DNA of 60,000 bases, taken from the NCBI GenBank assembly GCA_950295325.1, contig OX485806.1, forward strand, positions 20,772,001-20,832,000, in the 5' to 3' direction. Every line of letters starts with the position of its first letter. Positions within the stretch are counted from its first letter, which is position 1. The position numbers and the translations under genes are program-made. A model generated the notes under the pieces. It searched no databases, was not told the origin of the DNA, and worked only from the letters and a program-made list of their open reading frames with translations. The stretch is from Polytrichum commune. Its lineage: Eukaryota > Streptophyta > Polytrichopsida > Polytrichales > Polytrichaceae. Shown piece after piece: positions 44,095-54,929 of the stretch.

Positions 44095-45792
44095 ACGCCT
44101 TGGGAATCGCCAATATATGGTACTCAGTGTGCTGCTGTGAACTACTGAGGCTCCTGTTAGACACCATTACACAAATGTCAGTAGAATTTTCAGCTTCATG
44201 CCATGAGGAGTGTTCAGCCTACAGAAGAAGGGAAAAGGGGTTCCAGATAACATTCTGCCTATGTTGACAAAGATGTTGGTATAGACATTAGAAAGTGGAT
44301 TGCGGAAACTATGTAAAAGTTGAAGATATGAGCCAGACTTTCAAAAATCGAGAAAAAATCGCTACTACATATTACGAAAATAACAACACATTGGCCACGG
44401 AAATGTATGGATGACAATGCAACATTGTTACAGCGTGCGTTTCCAATGCTTTAGCGACACCATTCTTTTTGTGGATACAAGTCATTAGAGTTCCTGCAAT
44501 CCAAGAATGTGTTTTGGAATTGGATTGCAATGTCACTCCGTACAACCGTTCAAATGGGATGAGTAATCCTCCCACTGGCAATTGTTGCACTCTTGATTGC
44601 ATCCATTCAAAACTTTTGTTTAGACCTATCGAAGTTCACAATCACACATTCGTTCGTATTCCTAGGTCCCAATATAGGTTGCCAGCCACAAAAAAAACCG
44701 TCAATATCTCTGACATAGACGAGGATTGACTATTATCAGAAAATTGCCAAAAATGACTCAGTCACTAGAACATTTTACCCTGCCAAGTATGCAAACCGCA
44801 AGCACGGAGATCCTTGAAAACCACGAAGTTCTTTACTAAACGGGAACCAAAGAGGACCTCACGTAGACAACTCGAGCCGCACACATCTACAATGTCAAAC
44901 GGGAACAGAAGTATTGGAAGGTCGTGAAGATTTCCGACAGACAAGACTGCATCGAACAGATCTACAAATCATCCACAACAAGGATGCAAAGGCAACCCAA
45001 ACACCTCGAGATACACTCCTAAATGACCTCACGGGATGACTAGAATATCAGGATTCATATCAAACGGAAAAATCAGGACCATTACAGAGCTTGGCATAGC
45101 TATTCAAGCACAAGTGCAGTAAGAAGATAGGCCATACCTGATCAAACAACCTAGCGCCGGTCGCTGAAAATCTTGGATCCCGTGTAAACCATAAGACAGC
45201 TTGACCTAAGCGAGGATTAAGCAACGTGGCTCCAGGTAGGTGAAGTCGGAGGGGCTCTGCAAGTGAGGTCTCTGCACGCCCTACGATGTGACTCACCTTG
45301 AGTAGTGGGAAAGAGACTAGCCTCACTTTGGAAAAAAATGTCGATTGACTAGCGGTGGATGCACTTGGACACAAAAGTCAATGCGAGACTAAAATATATA
45401 ACAGCAAATGTGCCGGCAAGAATCAAGGAAGAAACACATATTGTAGTGGTTACACGATTCGGAGGAAGTGCAACTTTAGCCTGTTTATGAAATAGCAGCA
45501 AGTGGCTCTTGAGGGATTCCCTCATTCTGAAGGACGTGTGGACTAGAATACAGTGTAATGGGAATAAATACAATATGCTAGAAACTCTATCAACTAGAAG
45601 AGAGGGACAAGTACGTCTATACCACCTACTAAAGCTCCTTATCCACAGCGAGAGGGTCTCGGGTTCGAAGTCGGTGCCTCCGATTCGGCTATTCCCTCAA
45701 TGGGGGGGAAAGGGGGACCGGGGCAAGCGACAAAGGGCCTTTTAGAAAGGCCCAATTTGCTCAATCTGTATTTGAACTTTTATACTTTCATT
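44095..45792. other. Intergenic stretch, likely TE remnants
   Basis: No gene is recognised. 45060-45374 has a minus-strand frame with repeat-like character, and 45640-45740 contains GGGTTCGAAGTCGG followed by G-rich sequence, a B-box-like motif without a convincing A-box. Neither is assignable. Confidence 0.45.
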
Positions 45793-46322
45793 CAATTTAT
45801 GCTTTTGAAATTAATAACAATCAATTTAGTATACAAATACATACCTTGTTTTCTTGCAGATTTGGCGAATTCTTCTTCCATGTCACCGCGAATGGCTATG
45901 AGAGTTTCAATCTCATAATCTCGCCATTTAATTGGAGCCTCTTTTTCACCTTCCGAATCTACCAAATCCACTTCATCCACTTTTGCTTTTTTTTGTGCTC
46001 CTTTTGATTTTGTAGCTATTGCCCTACCTCTCTTCTTCTTGCCAATATCATCATCTTTCCTAGAAGTATCTTTTGTTTCTCCTCTAATGCTCACATCTCT
46101 ACTGCTCTCTATATTTTACGGCATTTGTGTACCAATCAACTAGACATCTTCATCAGCAAACAATTGAAAATTGTTGAAATTTCTACTTCTTAATGAGGGT
46201 CCGTGCAATCCGAATTGTGGTTGACTCCACGACATCCAAGGAGAATTTTGGCTCCATTGTTGGGTTTCAGATCCACTCACATCTTGCGAAAATTTTGCCA
46301 TTGAAGAAAAAAAAATTGTCAA
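45793..46322 (-). pseudogene. Trihelix/Myb-SANT-like gene with two nonsense codons
   Basis: One minus-strand frame runs through the segment: MAKFSQDVSGSETQQWSQN..., a Ser/Gln/Trp-rich N-terminus, two in-frame stops at 46140-46142 (TAG) and about 46113 (TAA), then a Lys-rich nuclear-localisation-like stretch (KKKRGRAIATKSKG), an acidic spacer, and the beginning of a trihelix domain (IKWRDYEIETLIAIRGDMEE EFAKSARKQG). It ends at a strong donor (CAAG|GTATGTA). The W..E...LI.IR..M...F pattern is the first half of a Myb/SANT-like (trihelix) fold, found in plant GT factors and in the DNA-binding ORF of PIF/Harbinger elements. Both stops lie where a Gln codon would need only C-to-T. No following exon is visible, so the copy is also truncated. 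The Harbinger reading is inference. Confidence 0.6.
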
Positions 46323-48547
46323 AAAAAATTTTTACTCAAAAAAATCGTCTACTTCAATCGCACATACAACAGACTCTAACCACTTGGATTTCTGAGCATG
46401 TGGGAGAAACGGCCATATGCCTCTTTTTAACAACTATGTCCTGGAAAAGTTACTGTTGGAAAAAATATTAAAATAATCTTGACAGCCATTTACAGCTATT
46501 TCACTGCCATGGTCTGCCAAAATTTACGTCAGGCCTACCTCTCGGAGGTGGGCCTGACGCAAATTCCGGTAGCCATATACCCTTATCTACTGCCTACCAT
46601 GCAAGACTCCATGTAGATTTTTCATCCACGAACTTTACTTTGGTCCTTTAGGCCTCCACCTCCTAGTGTGAAGTCAATTTGGACGGTACCCGCCTTTTCG
46701 ACCAATGAGAGCTCTTCCTTTGCCGTGGTCATGGGCCTTCAGCCTTGTGTGTGAAGTGGCCCTTACTTTGTTCATCTCCCAGTAAGACTGAACCAACCAT
46801 TACATTTGAATTATGCATTTCCTCGGATTTTTAAAATTTAAAATTTTTTTTGGCACAAATTGAGAAATTCAATTGCAAAGGTAAGCGAAAATTTCCTTGG
46901 ATTCTCAATACTTGAAGGAGATTGTTTCATTGTTGAATGAGAGGGTCTCAAGGTAATCTATTTAATTACATTTTGAGTAGATTGAAGATGGAGAACCTTG
47001 AAAAATATTTGAGATTATCTTAGGCAAATAGTCGGTCTAGCACACTTGTGTCGAATAATCATTTAATTTGTCAAAAATTGGTCCAGTATTCTAGAACAAT
47101 GATTTCAACATTTCCAACATTTATTATTATTTTTCATTGAATTCAAGTTGTTCAAGAAGCTCCGATAGGGTAGTATGAGTTCATGATGCATGTTAGATCA
47201 TTTACAAGACATGGGAGAAAAAATATAATATAAATAGAGTAGGTATACACTACACATTGTATTTAATAGTGTCAATTACTAGTTGGAGTTAAACAATGCT
47301 ATATTTTTATTTTTATTTTTATTTATTTATTTATTTTATTTTCTACCAAGTTAAGATAATGTAATATAATGTCTAAACAACCAATTTGACTTTTGATTGA
47401 GAAAATGAGATATACAATAAATAATTATAGCATTGTGTAATTTCAAATGGTAAGTAACACTAAACCCAATATTGAGGGTAGTGTTCACAATCCATGTGCA
47501 ATATGTAAACTTGAGAGATGAAGCCCCAATAGATGTACCTTTTTCCCAACATAATATGTATTTTTCATCCATAATCAATGTTTGTTATGTGGAAACGGCA
47601 ATAGGTGGGCGCTTGCGCCCTAGCTCAAGAAAACACAATTTTCAAGTGCCTTTGAGCTATCAAAACATCATATGTCGATGAGCCTAATTCAATTACTTGT
47701 CTTAATCAAACACCTATATTTGAGTGGCATGTGGTTTGGTGTGGCTCCCAAAAATGAATTACAAAAAGACACGTATTTAAAGAAGGTTGAATTGCGTGCT
47801 CAAAACATGATAACCATTCTAGACATCAAGGGGGGGGGCATATATGATGATTTAATGAGCAAGGAGAATCTTCACTCTGATTATGAATGAGATGTTCATA
47901 TGAGCTCCAAAAATTATGAGGAAAGTGGCTACAACCTCAATTTAGATTTGCTAACCATCTCGTACTAATTGTGTGTTTCACATTTCAGGAGAAGTGGGAT
48001 AGTTGAAAAATTCAACCATTTAAGACCGTAAACCTTACCAAGTACATAGAAGCTTGCATTGAAAACCCTAAGTGTCATGTCATCAACATTGTAAGTTATC
48101 AACAACATTGAAGTGAGGTACACCAACTTAGAGTAGAGGCACCCATAAGCAATCACTTAAGTGATTTTGCGCCAGAATTGGAGAAGGACAAGGCAGTGCA
48201 ACATTTTTCCATGTAGGAAGATAGAAATTACGAGCACCGCAAAAATTTTGGTAATTTTATTCCTTAAATTGAAATTACTGTGGATATTTGAAGCCAAAAT
48301 ATAGCTTAACAAATTACCAATGTCTAGAGTCTACCATAACCGTTCATTCCTCCTCACTTTAGCACTCAAAAACCAGGACATGTTTCATGACACTATTGGT
48401 TTCAACCTAATCAAAATTGAGTCCTTGTCTAATCGGGATTAAGTCTTTGCCTAATTGAATTGAATCCCCACCTAATGGAGATTACAATAACATATAGATT
48501 GCCAATGGGGTCCTGATCGGGAATAGGCGCCTCTAGTACTATACATC
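46323..48547. other. Repeat-rich intergenic stretch
   Basis: 46500-46790 shares blocks (GCCTACCTC, CCATGTAGA, CTTTGGTCC, GTGTGAAGTGGCCCT) with 48818-49057 and so belongs to one interspersed family. 47840-48000 shares blocks with 21880-22220. No gene is seen. Confidence 0.5.
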
Positions 48548-49057
48548 TAAGGGCCACTTCACACATGAGCCAAGAGTCGTGACCATGAAATTGTGAGAGC
48601 CCAAAAGAAAGAGTCCAAAGGCCATCCCAAGACACCTCCAAAAGCATGTAGTGTGGTCACAGGTCTTCAAGTGTAGTGTGAAGCCATATGTGACCTGGCC
48701 CTCAACCAACTGCTATTTCAACGGATTTCTATTCACGTGGGTCCTCACACATGATAAAAATAGAATAAACCAATGATTGTGAGCGTTTCGAGCACCATGA
48801 TCTCCTGATTTTGTGTTAGGCCTACCTCCAAGAGATGGTTTTTGAAAGTAGTCCAAGTGACCATGAAACATGATCCATTCGATGCCATGTAGGAATCCAT
48901 GTAGACTTTACATCCATCTTGCATGCATATACTTCCGTTGGTCCCTCAAGCGTAGTGTGAAGTAGCGAATTTGGACCGGCTCCACCTTTTCCACCCACAA
49001 GAGTGCTTGAAGTGTACTGGTCACGGGCCCTCAGTCTCGTGTGTGAAGTGGCCCTAA
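48548..49057. mobile_element. Non-autonomous element with about 35-bp inverted ends
   Basis: The left end AAGGGCCACTTCACACATGAG and the inverse of the right end TTAGGGCCACTTCACACACGAG are matching inverted repeats that continue imperfectly (GTGACCA). 510 bp, non-coding. The right half is related to 46500-46790. The target duplication was not resolved. Confidence 0.6.
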
Positions 49058-49068
49058 TAAGGCCCATG

Positions 49069-49476
49069 CCAGACGGGGGGCAGGCAGGGCCCAGGCTGCG
49101 TCGTGATTGGCTGAGGAGCCGGTCTGCCAACCAGACCACCGGCAGGCTGCAGGACGGCAATCCGACGTGGCAACAGCCGCTCCAAAGGAAGACTTCCAGG
49201 GGATCAACCCTGGAACTCCGAATTCGAAGGGCGAAGGCCCACTGCTAGCCCCTCCCGCCCTCTTCCTCGTCGCCCTCGTCGTCTGACAGCCCCCCGCTCC
49301 CTCTCGACGTCTGCTGCTCCCGCAGCTTCCTCGAACTTTCCCCGAGCCCCCTTGACACTTGCAAGTACCCTCCTCGCCGGTCGTCTGCTGGCCACCTGCG
49401 GCAGTGTCCTACGTGGCTGCAGACTCTACCCTCCTTAGCCTAGCCTCGCTGCATAAACTGCCTGCCCCCCGTCTGG
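49069..49476. mobile_element. GC-rich MITE with 19-bp perfect inverted ends
   Basis: The ends are CCAGACGGGGGGCAGGCAG and its exact inverse. The 408-bp interior is strongly GC-rich (for example CTCGTCGCCCTCGTCGTCTG) in an AT-rich neighbourhood. It is non-coding, and open frames on both strands come from base composition. It sits 11 bp from the element ending at 49057. No target duplication is evident. Confidence 0.75.
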
Positions 49477-49627
49477 GAGGGACCTAAGGTAGCGTGGATG
49501 CGAGAACTCTGATCTAGTGTGTGCCACATGGCAGCCTACGAACGAGAGACGGTCCTGCTAGAAGTGAGGTGGCAAGTTGGGGGTGCATGCAACCTTCAGG
49601 CTCCTCCAACACAAGTTGGGGATAACA

Positions 49628-49791
49628 TGTCCTTTATTAGCTCTCGAGTCCTACCTATTAGCCAAGCCCCTTCTTCTAATGGTTTCTCTTTTTCTCTTTT
49701 GTTATCAAGGAAGAGGGTCTCATTTAGACTTAGGGCCAGTTTAGACTATGTTGAAGAAGTGCACCGGTTGGTCAAAGAGTTTTGGTACAAG
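49628..49791 (+). pseudogene. Orphan first-exon-like segment ending at a strong donor
   Basis: The frame MSFISSRVLPISQAPSSNGF continues through SFSLLLSRKRVSFRLRASLD and ends EEVHRLVKEFWYK at TACAAG|GTAAGT. The Ser/Arg-rich start looks like a plastid transit peptide with a VSFRLRAS-type cleavage region. No continuation exon is found in the next 3 kb and I cannot name the family. It may be a captured or abandoned first exon. Confidence 0.35.
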
Positions 49792-50409
49792 GTAAGTTTA
49801 TTTGAGGCAACGGTTTGTAAGATGGACGAGATGGAACATAACAGAAACAAAAAAATAAAAAAAGTCTTGAAGTTGGAGTTCTCTGAAGGCCAAGTTCCTT
49901 GTCCAAGCTTTGAGGTTGCCCAAGAAACTTGACCTCCAGAGAACTCCTAGCAAAAAATGTTGTCATGTTGGCAGTCACGTCATTTACTCATTCATGCATG
50001 TTGAAGTTCTCATCTAGTGAAGTCTTAGCAATAGTGTAGACCCCAGTCAATGAAGAATCCATCAATCATATTGCTCCATTCCCCTCAAATTCTTGATTGG
50101 TAAATTTGTTCAGACGTTTTGTCATTTTGTTTTGCTATGTTTCCTTCCTTGACATATATACATCAACAAAGGGGAACTCCACTCCAATATCACGAGGACA
50201 AAATTGGGTTCCTACTTCTTGAAGGAAAATAGGGTGTAATTTATTGCATAATTATGTAATTTATAGTTATCTATAGGATGGAGGAAAATGATGATAAGTA
50301 GGACTTCTACTAATTATAGGGTCCAAACAACTAAAGACTAAGATAAATGACACCTAAACAAAATACTTAGTTCGTGCACGTGTATGCCAATTTTTCTAAA
50401 GAGTGCCTT
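49792..50409. other. Intergenic stretch, no gene seen
   Basis: AT-rich with no exon or element boundary recognised. Confidence 0.5.
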
Positions 50410-50775
50410 CCCGGGGTCTCGGGGGGGGGGGGGTGGCAGTGTGTTAAAAAGTTAAGGATATAGGTGCGAACAACCACTATTTTATAGGGGGGTATTACTT
50501 TCAATTCTCTTTTTTTTTTTCACATGCTATCATTATAAAATTTTCTACTTTGGGTTAATAGAAAAATGGCTTGCATTACTTATAATTCCAAATTACCTAT
50601 TATTCCATACCCTATAGTACTTTAAAGATGTCCAATGCCATTTTTGATACCCTATATTACTCTTAAGTCCATTTATAATTTTTTGTCCCCATGTTTTAAA
50701 AATACCCTATCATTTGTTCGCACGTATATTGCTACTCCAACCAATGACTAACCCCCCCCCCCCCCGAGCCCGGGG
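50410..50775. mobile_element. MITE with poly-G terminal inverted repeats
   Basis: The left end CCCGGGGTCTCGGGGGG and the inverse of the right end CCCCGGGCTCGGGGGG carry runs of 13-14 G. Inside the ends both arms have GTGCGAACAA and GGGGTATT, so the inverted repeats extend about 90 bp imperfectly. The interior is AT-rich and non-coding. Confidence 0.7.
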
Positions 50776-53213
50776 TATTACAGATGGCACCATCTTGAAG
50801 TCTTGTGTGGAGATGGTCCTTATATATAATGTGACAAAGACAATGTGGACAAAAGAATTATTCGTAAAGTCTGCATGTCAAAACTCCAAGTGAGTCCCAT
50901 GTGAGTTGGCTAACATGTGAGTTTGGGACCTTATGCATAAAGTGATCCATTTTATGAATTCTTATAATATAACAAGCTAAAAGAGTGGGGGATGGGCTTA
51001 AAAAATATCCATTTAGTTTTCAAACATTGTCATATTAGGATCAATGATATCTTACTACATAAGGTTAACAAGGTATATTAGAAACTTAACCCCCACATGT
51101 TTGTTGTTAATCTACTCCCTCTTCAAAGAAAATTGAGATTAGAGCACTTCAAAAAATAAATTGATGTTGCTTTTGGGGTTGCATCATCTAAAGAAATGAA
51201 CTTTTGTGTGCTAATAGAGTTGATTGTGTTTTACAAGATTGGGTGTCTTGTTCTTTAAGTTGGAACCACCACCAATCTTTTATCCATGTTGAAGGGGGTC
51301 TTGAAAAAACTTAATGACCACACGGTTTGTGGCCAACTCGTCCAACTAAATCTCACTTTCATTAGGTAAATGAATGTTCACATAACATAAGGTTGTTGCT
51401 CAAAGAGCAATATATATAAGAACCTTCCCCAATAAAGATTGTGGTTAATTCATCCTAACTGCACCTCCCTAGACTTACTTGGAGTCTTTGATGTAGATTC
51501 TAGAGTCAAGTGAGCTAAAAAAAGCAAATCCCCATGCTACGTTATATAGTTGACTACATTTACATCTTAGGTAAAATTGGTGCTCAAAAAGTAGTGTCAA
51601 AACCTATTTCCACATGTTTGTGGTTATTTTTAGCAAGGAGGAAACCATCTCATATGAGTGTACCTCATATTCATCCAACATAAAATCCTTGAAGTATTGT
51701 GTAGTCTTGGGGTTACAATTCCAAGGGTGATTTGACACCATAAATAGCTTCAAAGACCCCGATTATTTCAGTTCATGTCATTTGAGATGAATCAACCATT
51801 TACCTACAAGGGGTCAAGTTTTTACGTTGGATGGATGAGGAGGAACACACATTTGCAATAACTCCCGCTCGGTTTCATCCCAACTATATCTCACTAGATT
51901 ATCGTACATTATAACTAGTTTCAGACACCCATGTGGCAAAATAGTTGTTTTTCAACTACCAATATTATGAGACTCTTAACCAATGACAACATGACGCATG
52001 GCATTAGATTTTCAAGCATTTGTGGTTATATTTTACATGGTACAATTGTACACGAGTCACTTAACTCAGCCCTAGCTCTTTGGGATTAACAAGTTTAGTC
52101 TACCCATCCCTTTGAGCCGGAAGAAACCAAAGTGGCTACTCGAGATTGTATTCTCTTCTCTTCTCTTCTTCCTTCCTCCAATTTAAACTACAAAGCTAGC
52201 ATGGATTGAAAGCTAACGTGGTCCACATTATGAGAATCAATGTTGGTTCTAGAGAATTACCGTGACCCACACTACTAGGACAAGTTGGTGTAGTCGGGAT
52301 AATCTAACCACAAACATGTGAGAGTAGGTTACTACATTGCACTTTAAACACCAATCTTAGTACCTTAATTAGGTGTAAACATGAGAATTTACTTTCTTGA
52401 TGAGCTTATTCGACGCAAGGATTTGGATTGGATACCCCAATCAAAATTGTACCATTAAATTAAGATGAATAAGCAACCAACCTATTGAAGGAGGGGGGGG
52501 GGGACGGGGGGTATTTCTATTATTTTCAAGAAACCGGACTTCAAAGTAATGTAACAAGTTAACTTGAAAGCCCTGGCTCAAAGTGGTGAATTATTCACGA
52601 CATCTATCAAAGGAAAGGGCCGGGGAGGATAAAAATGCTGAAATCTATATATTATAACACCCCAAGAATATATAGGCTTAGGTGCTAATGTAGCTAAATT
52701 GATTCTTAAATTGGGGTTAGAGACACCAAATCAATGTACATAGTGAGCTTAAATTGGGACGAATGTAGGGGCAAGTTTTCACTATTTAACCCCTTGGTAG
52801 GTATTAGGAAAGCTAACCTCAAAGCCATGGCCCATTAAGATGAAGCTTAGTCTATCCATCCCCTTCAAACTCGCATGGAAGAAATCAGAGTGGCTACTCA
52901 AGATTCTCACACTCTCCTCTCCCTTCCGCCGACGATCCTCGTAACTCAACCTCCAACATCTCGTGTCACACGTTTGTATGTAAGCTAAGCAGATTCAGCA
53001 CAGATCTACTATGGACACAATTTCCAGTGGCAGCCATGGCGTAGAGGCTCAAACCATGCTCAGCCGACGCCCTCTTTCCATGAAGAGCAAGCACCTTATG
53101 TATCCTATCTGTGCATCTATATTTGATTTTGGACACAGACAAGCTTAGATTTGGTGCATTCTGGCTCCTCTCTTCCTCCTAGTCGTGTAAGCACAACTTT
53201 CTCACTCGGTGGG

Positions 53214-53220
<7 letters not shown>
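50776..53220. other. Long intergenic stretch, no gene seen
   Basis: AT-rich. A G-run with one interruption lies at 52493-52510. No open frame of interest. Confidence 0.55.

Positions 53221-53269
<49 letters not shown>
53221..53269. repeat. (GA)n microsatellite
   Basis: About 24 GA units. GA tracts are frequent near plant transcription starts. This one lies 1.7 kb upstream of the SMP-C2 start codon. Confidence 0.97.
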
Positions 53270-53271
<2 letters not shown>

Positions 53272-54929
53272 GTAATTCACTCGGTTGAGCCTTTCAGCTT
53301 CTTCCACTTCACGTGTGACTTGATTTCTTAAACCCTAATTTCTCGCTCGGTGGTGGTGGTGGTGATGATGCCAGAGCAATTCAGAAGAGGTGGTAGTTAA
53401 TTGCTGTTGAGGATGAGGTTCAAGTGATGATGGAGTGTGGGGAGATGGAATGAGAGTCCTGTGCTTGTTAAGTGTTGTATCGTAATTTGGGTTGGAGGTT
53501 TTAATTGCAAAATTCGTCGCAAGAGGAAGGAACTGGATTGAATGTAGCTCCAGCAATGCCTGTCGTGGTTTATGCAGTGTTATTAGTTCCTGTGGAGGAG
53601 TGAAGACTTTTCCGATTGGTTCTCAGCTCTCAAGCCTATTCTATCCTTGGGAGACTTGGAAGAAGTGGAAGAATTAGTGAGTGATATGAGAGTGTCAAGG
53701 GTATTGATATGACTGAATTTCAAGTGCAATATTGAGCTAAGATAATGGCTGTCGAGTTTTTCAATCTCGATGGAGTTGGTGAGCGTCCGTCGTAGCGAGA
53801 TCGGTTATAAGACTATTGTCGAAATCACTAAGAGTATTGGTTTCTCGCTCTTGTGCTACTTTTTCCTTATTCAAGGGGGGTCAATCCCTTCTCATTAAAA
53901 ACCTGCGTATATAATTTTCTCACAACTTTGCTTATCATTTTGTTGATAAAATTTTTTAGCTGTTTTCTTCGTCATCCTAGTTAGGAATGGTATGTTCTAT
54001 ACAAAAAGGAGATCACCAAATGTGATTACCATCTTTTCCTATGTAACATATACTATACCATGTATATATCTAGTCCTGGAAAAAAATAATTGAATTGTTG
54101 ATCAATGTTTTAGATGTGTATTACAAAGTATTACTTTAATGCTTTTCGCAAGTGGTTTTGAACTTGACAAATGAAGTGACCCTCAGTGAATCTTTTAAAA
54201 TTTCACCAATTCAGAGCTCCTGTCAACCAACCGAAGTAAGTTTTCTTCAGTCTGATGCCCTATTTCAGTTCATAGTCGTCAAGTAAGAATTTGAACCACA
54301 ACTCAATTTCGATGTACGCAGAGAGAGAGAGAGAGAAGAAGAGAGGAAGGCTCTGAAAATTGGACATGAACGTCTCAACCCGAAGATTTGTAGTCTCCGA
54401 AATGACCTTCTGTTCACCTCTTGCTGCTGCTAAAACAATTTCTTCACACTCTGTAGAATCCTCCTCTGTGCATTCAAATTGAAAGGCTGGAGGATTTCTT
54501 TTTAAAATGTCGTGAGGATTGCTGTTTGGAGATGAAGTTTGCTTGTAGATTCCAATTGGAATGTTGATGGCTTCGTTTACAGACCACTGAGGGACATTTC
54601 TTGATGTTTTCATTCAGTGATTGATCTTGAAGATTTTGTAGTCTCCTTATTTACCTTCAACTCACCTCTTGCGGCTGCTTAAAATATCTTCACACTCTAA
54701 AGACTCCTCTGTGCACACGAATTGTAAGGCTGGAGAAATCTTTTATGACTATCTAAAGAAGTGCTATTTGAAGATATTACGTTGTAAATTACAATAAATT
54801 TGCGATTACCTTGGGTTACAGACCTCTGAGAGATATTTCTTGATGTTTTCATTCAGAGATTAACTTTGGGTTGACAAACTCATTTCCTGAACATTTGGCA
54901 GGGATCGGTGACCCTGAGCTCATCACAAT
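53270..54929 (+). promoter_or_regulatory. 5' region of the SMP-C2 gene, probably with a 5' UTR intron
   Basis: No separate gene is firm here. An acceptor-like TTTGGCAG|GG lies at 54900, about 30 bases before the start codon, suggesting a 5' UTR intron whose upstream exon may lie near 53.3-53.9 kb. 54382-54628 and 54629-54869 are two adjacent diverged copies of one 247-bp segment. On the minus strand the first copy has a 117-residue frame (MKTSRNVPQWSVNEAINIPI and onward) that is broken in the second copy. I cannot assign it. Confidence 0.35.

Noticed and set aside
45640-45740. SINE or tRNA gene from GGGTTCGAAGTC
   Set aside because: B-box-like word only; no A-box at the right distance and no cloverleaf.
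49204-49395. Arg/Gly-rich minus-strand ORF
   Set aside because: Product of the GC-rich MITE interior; no family signature.
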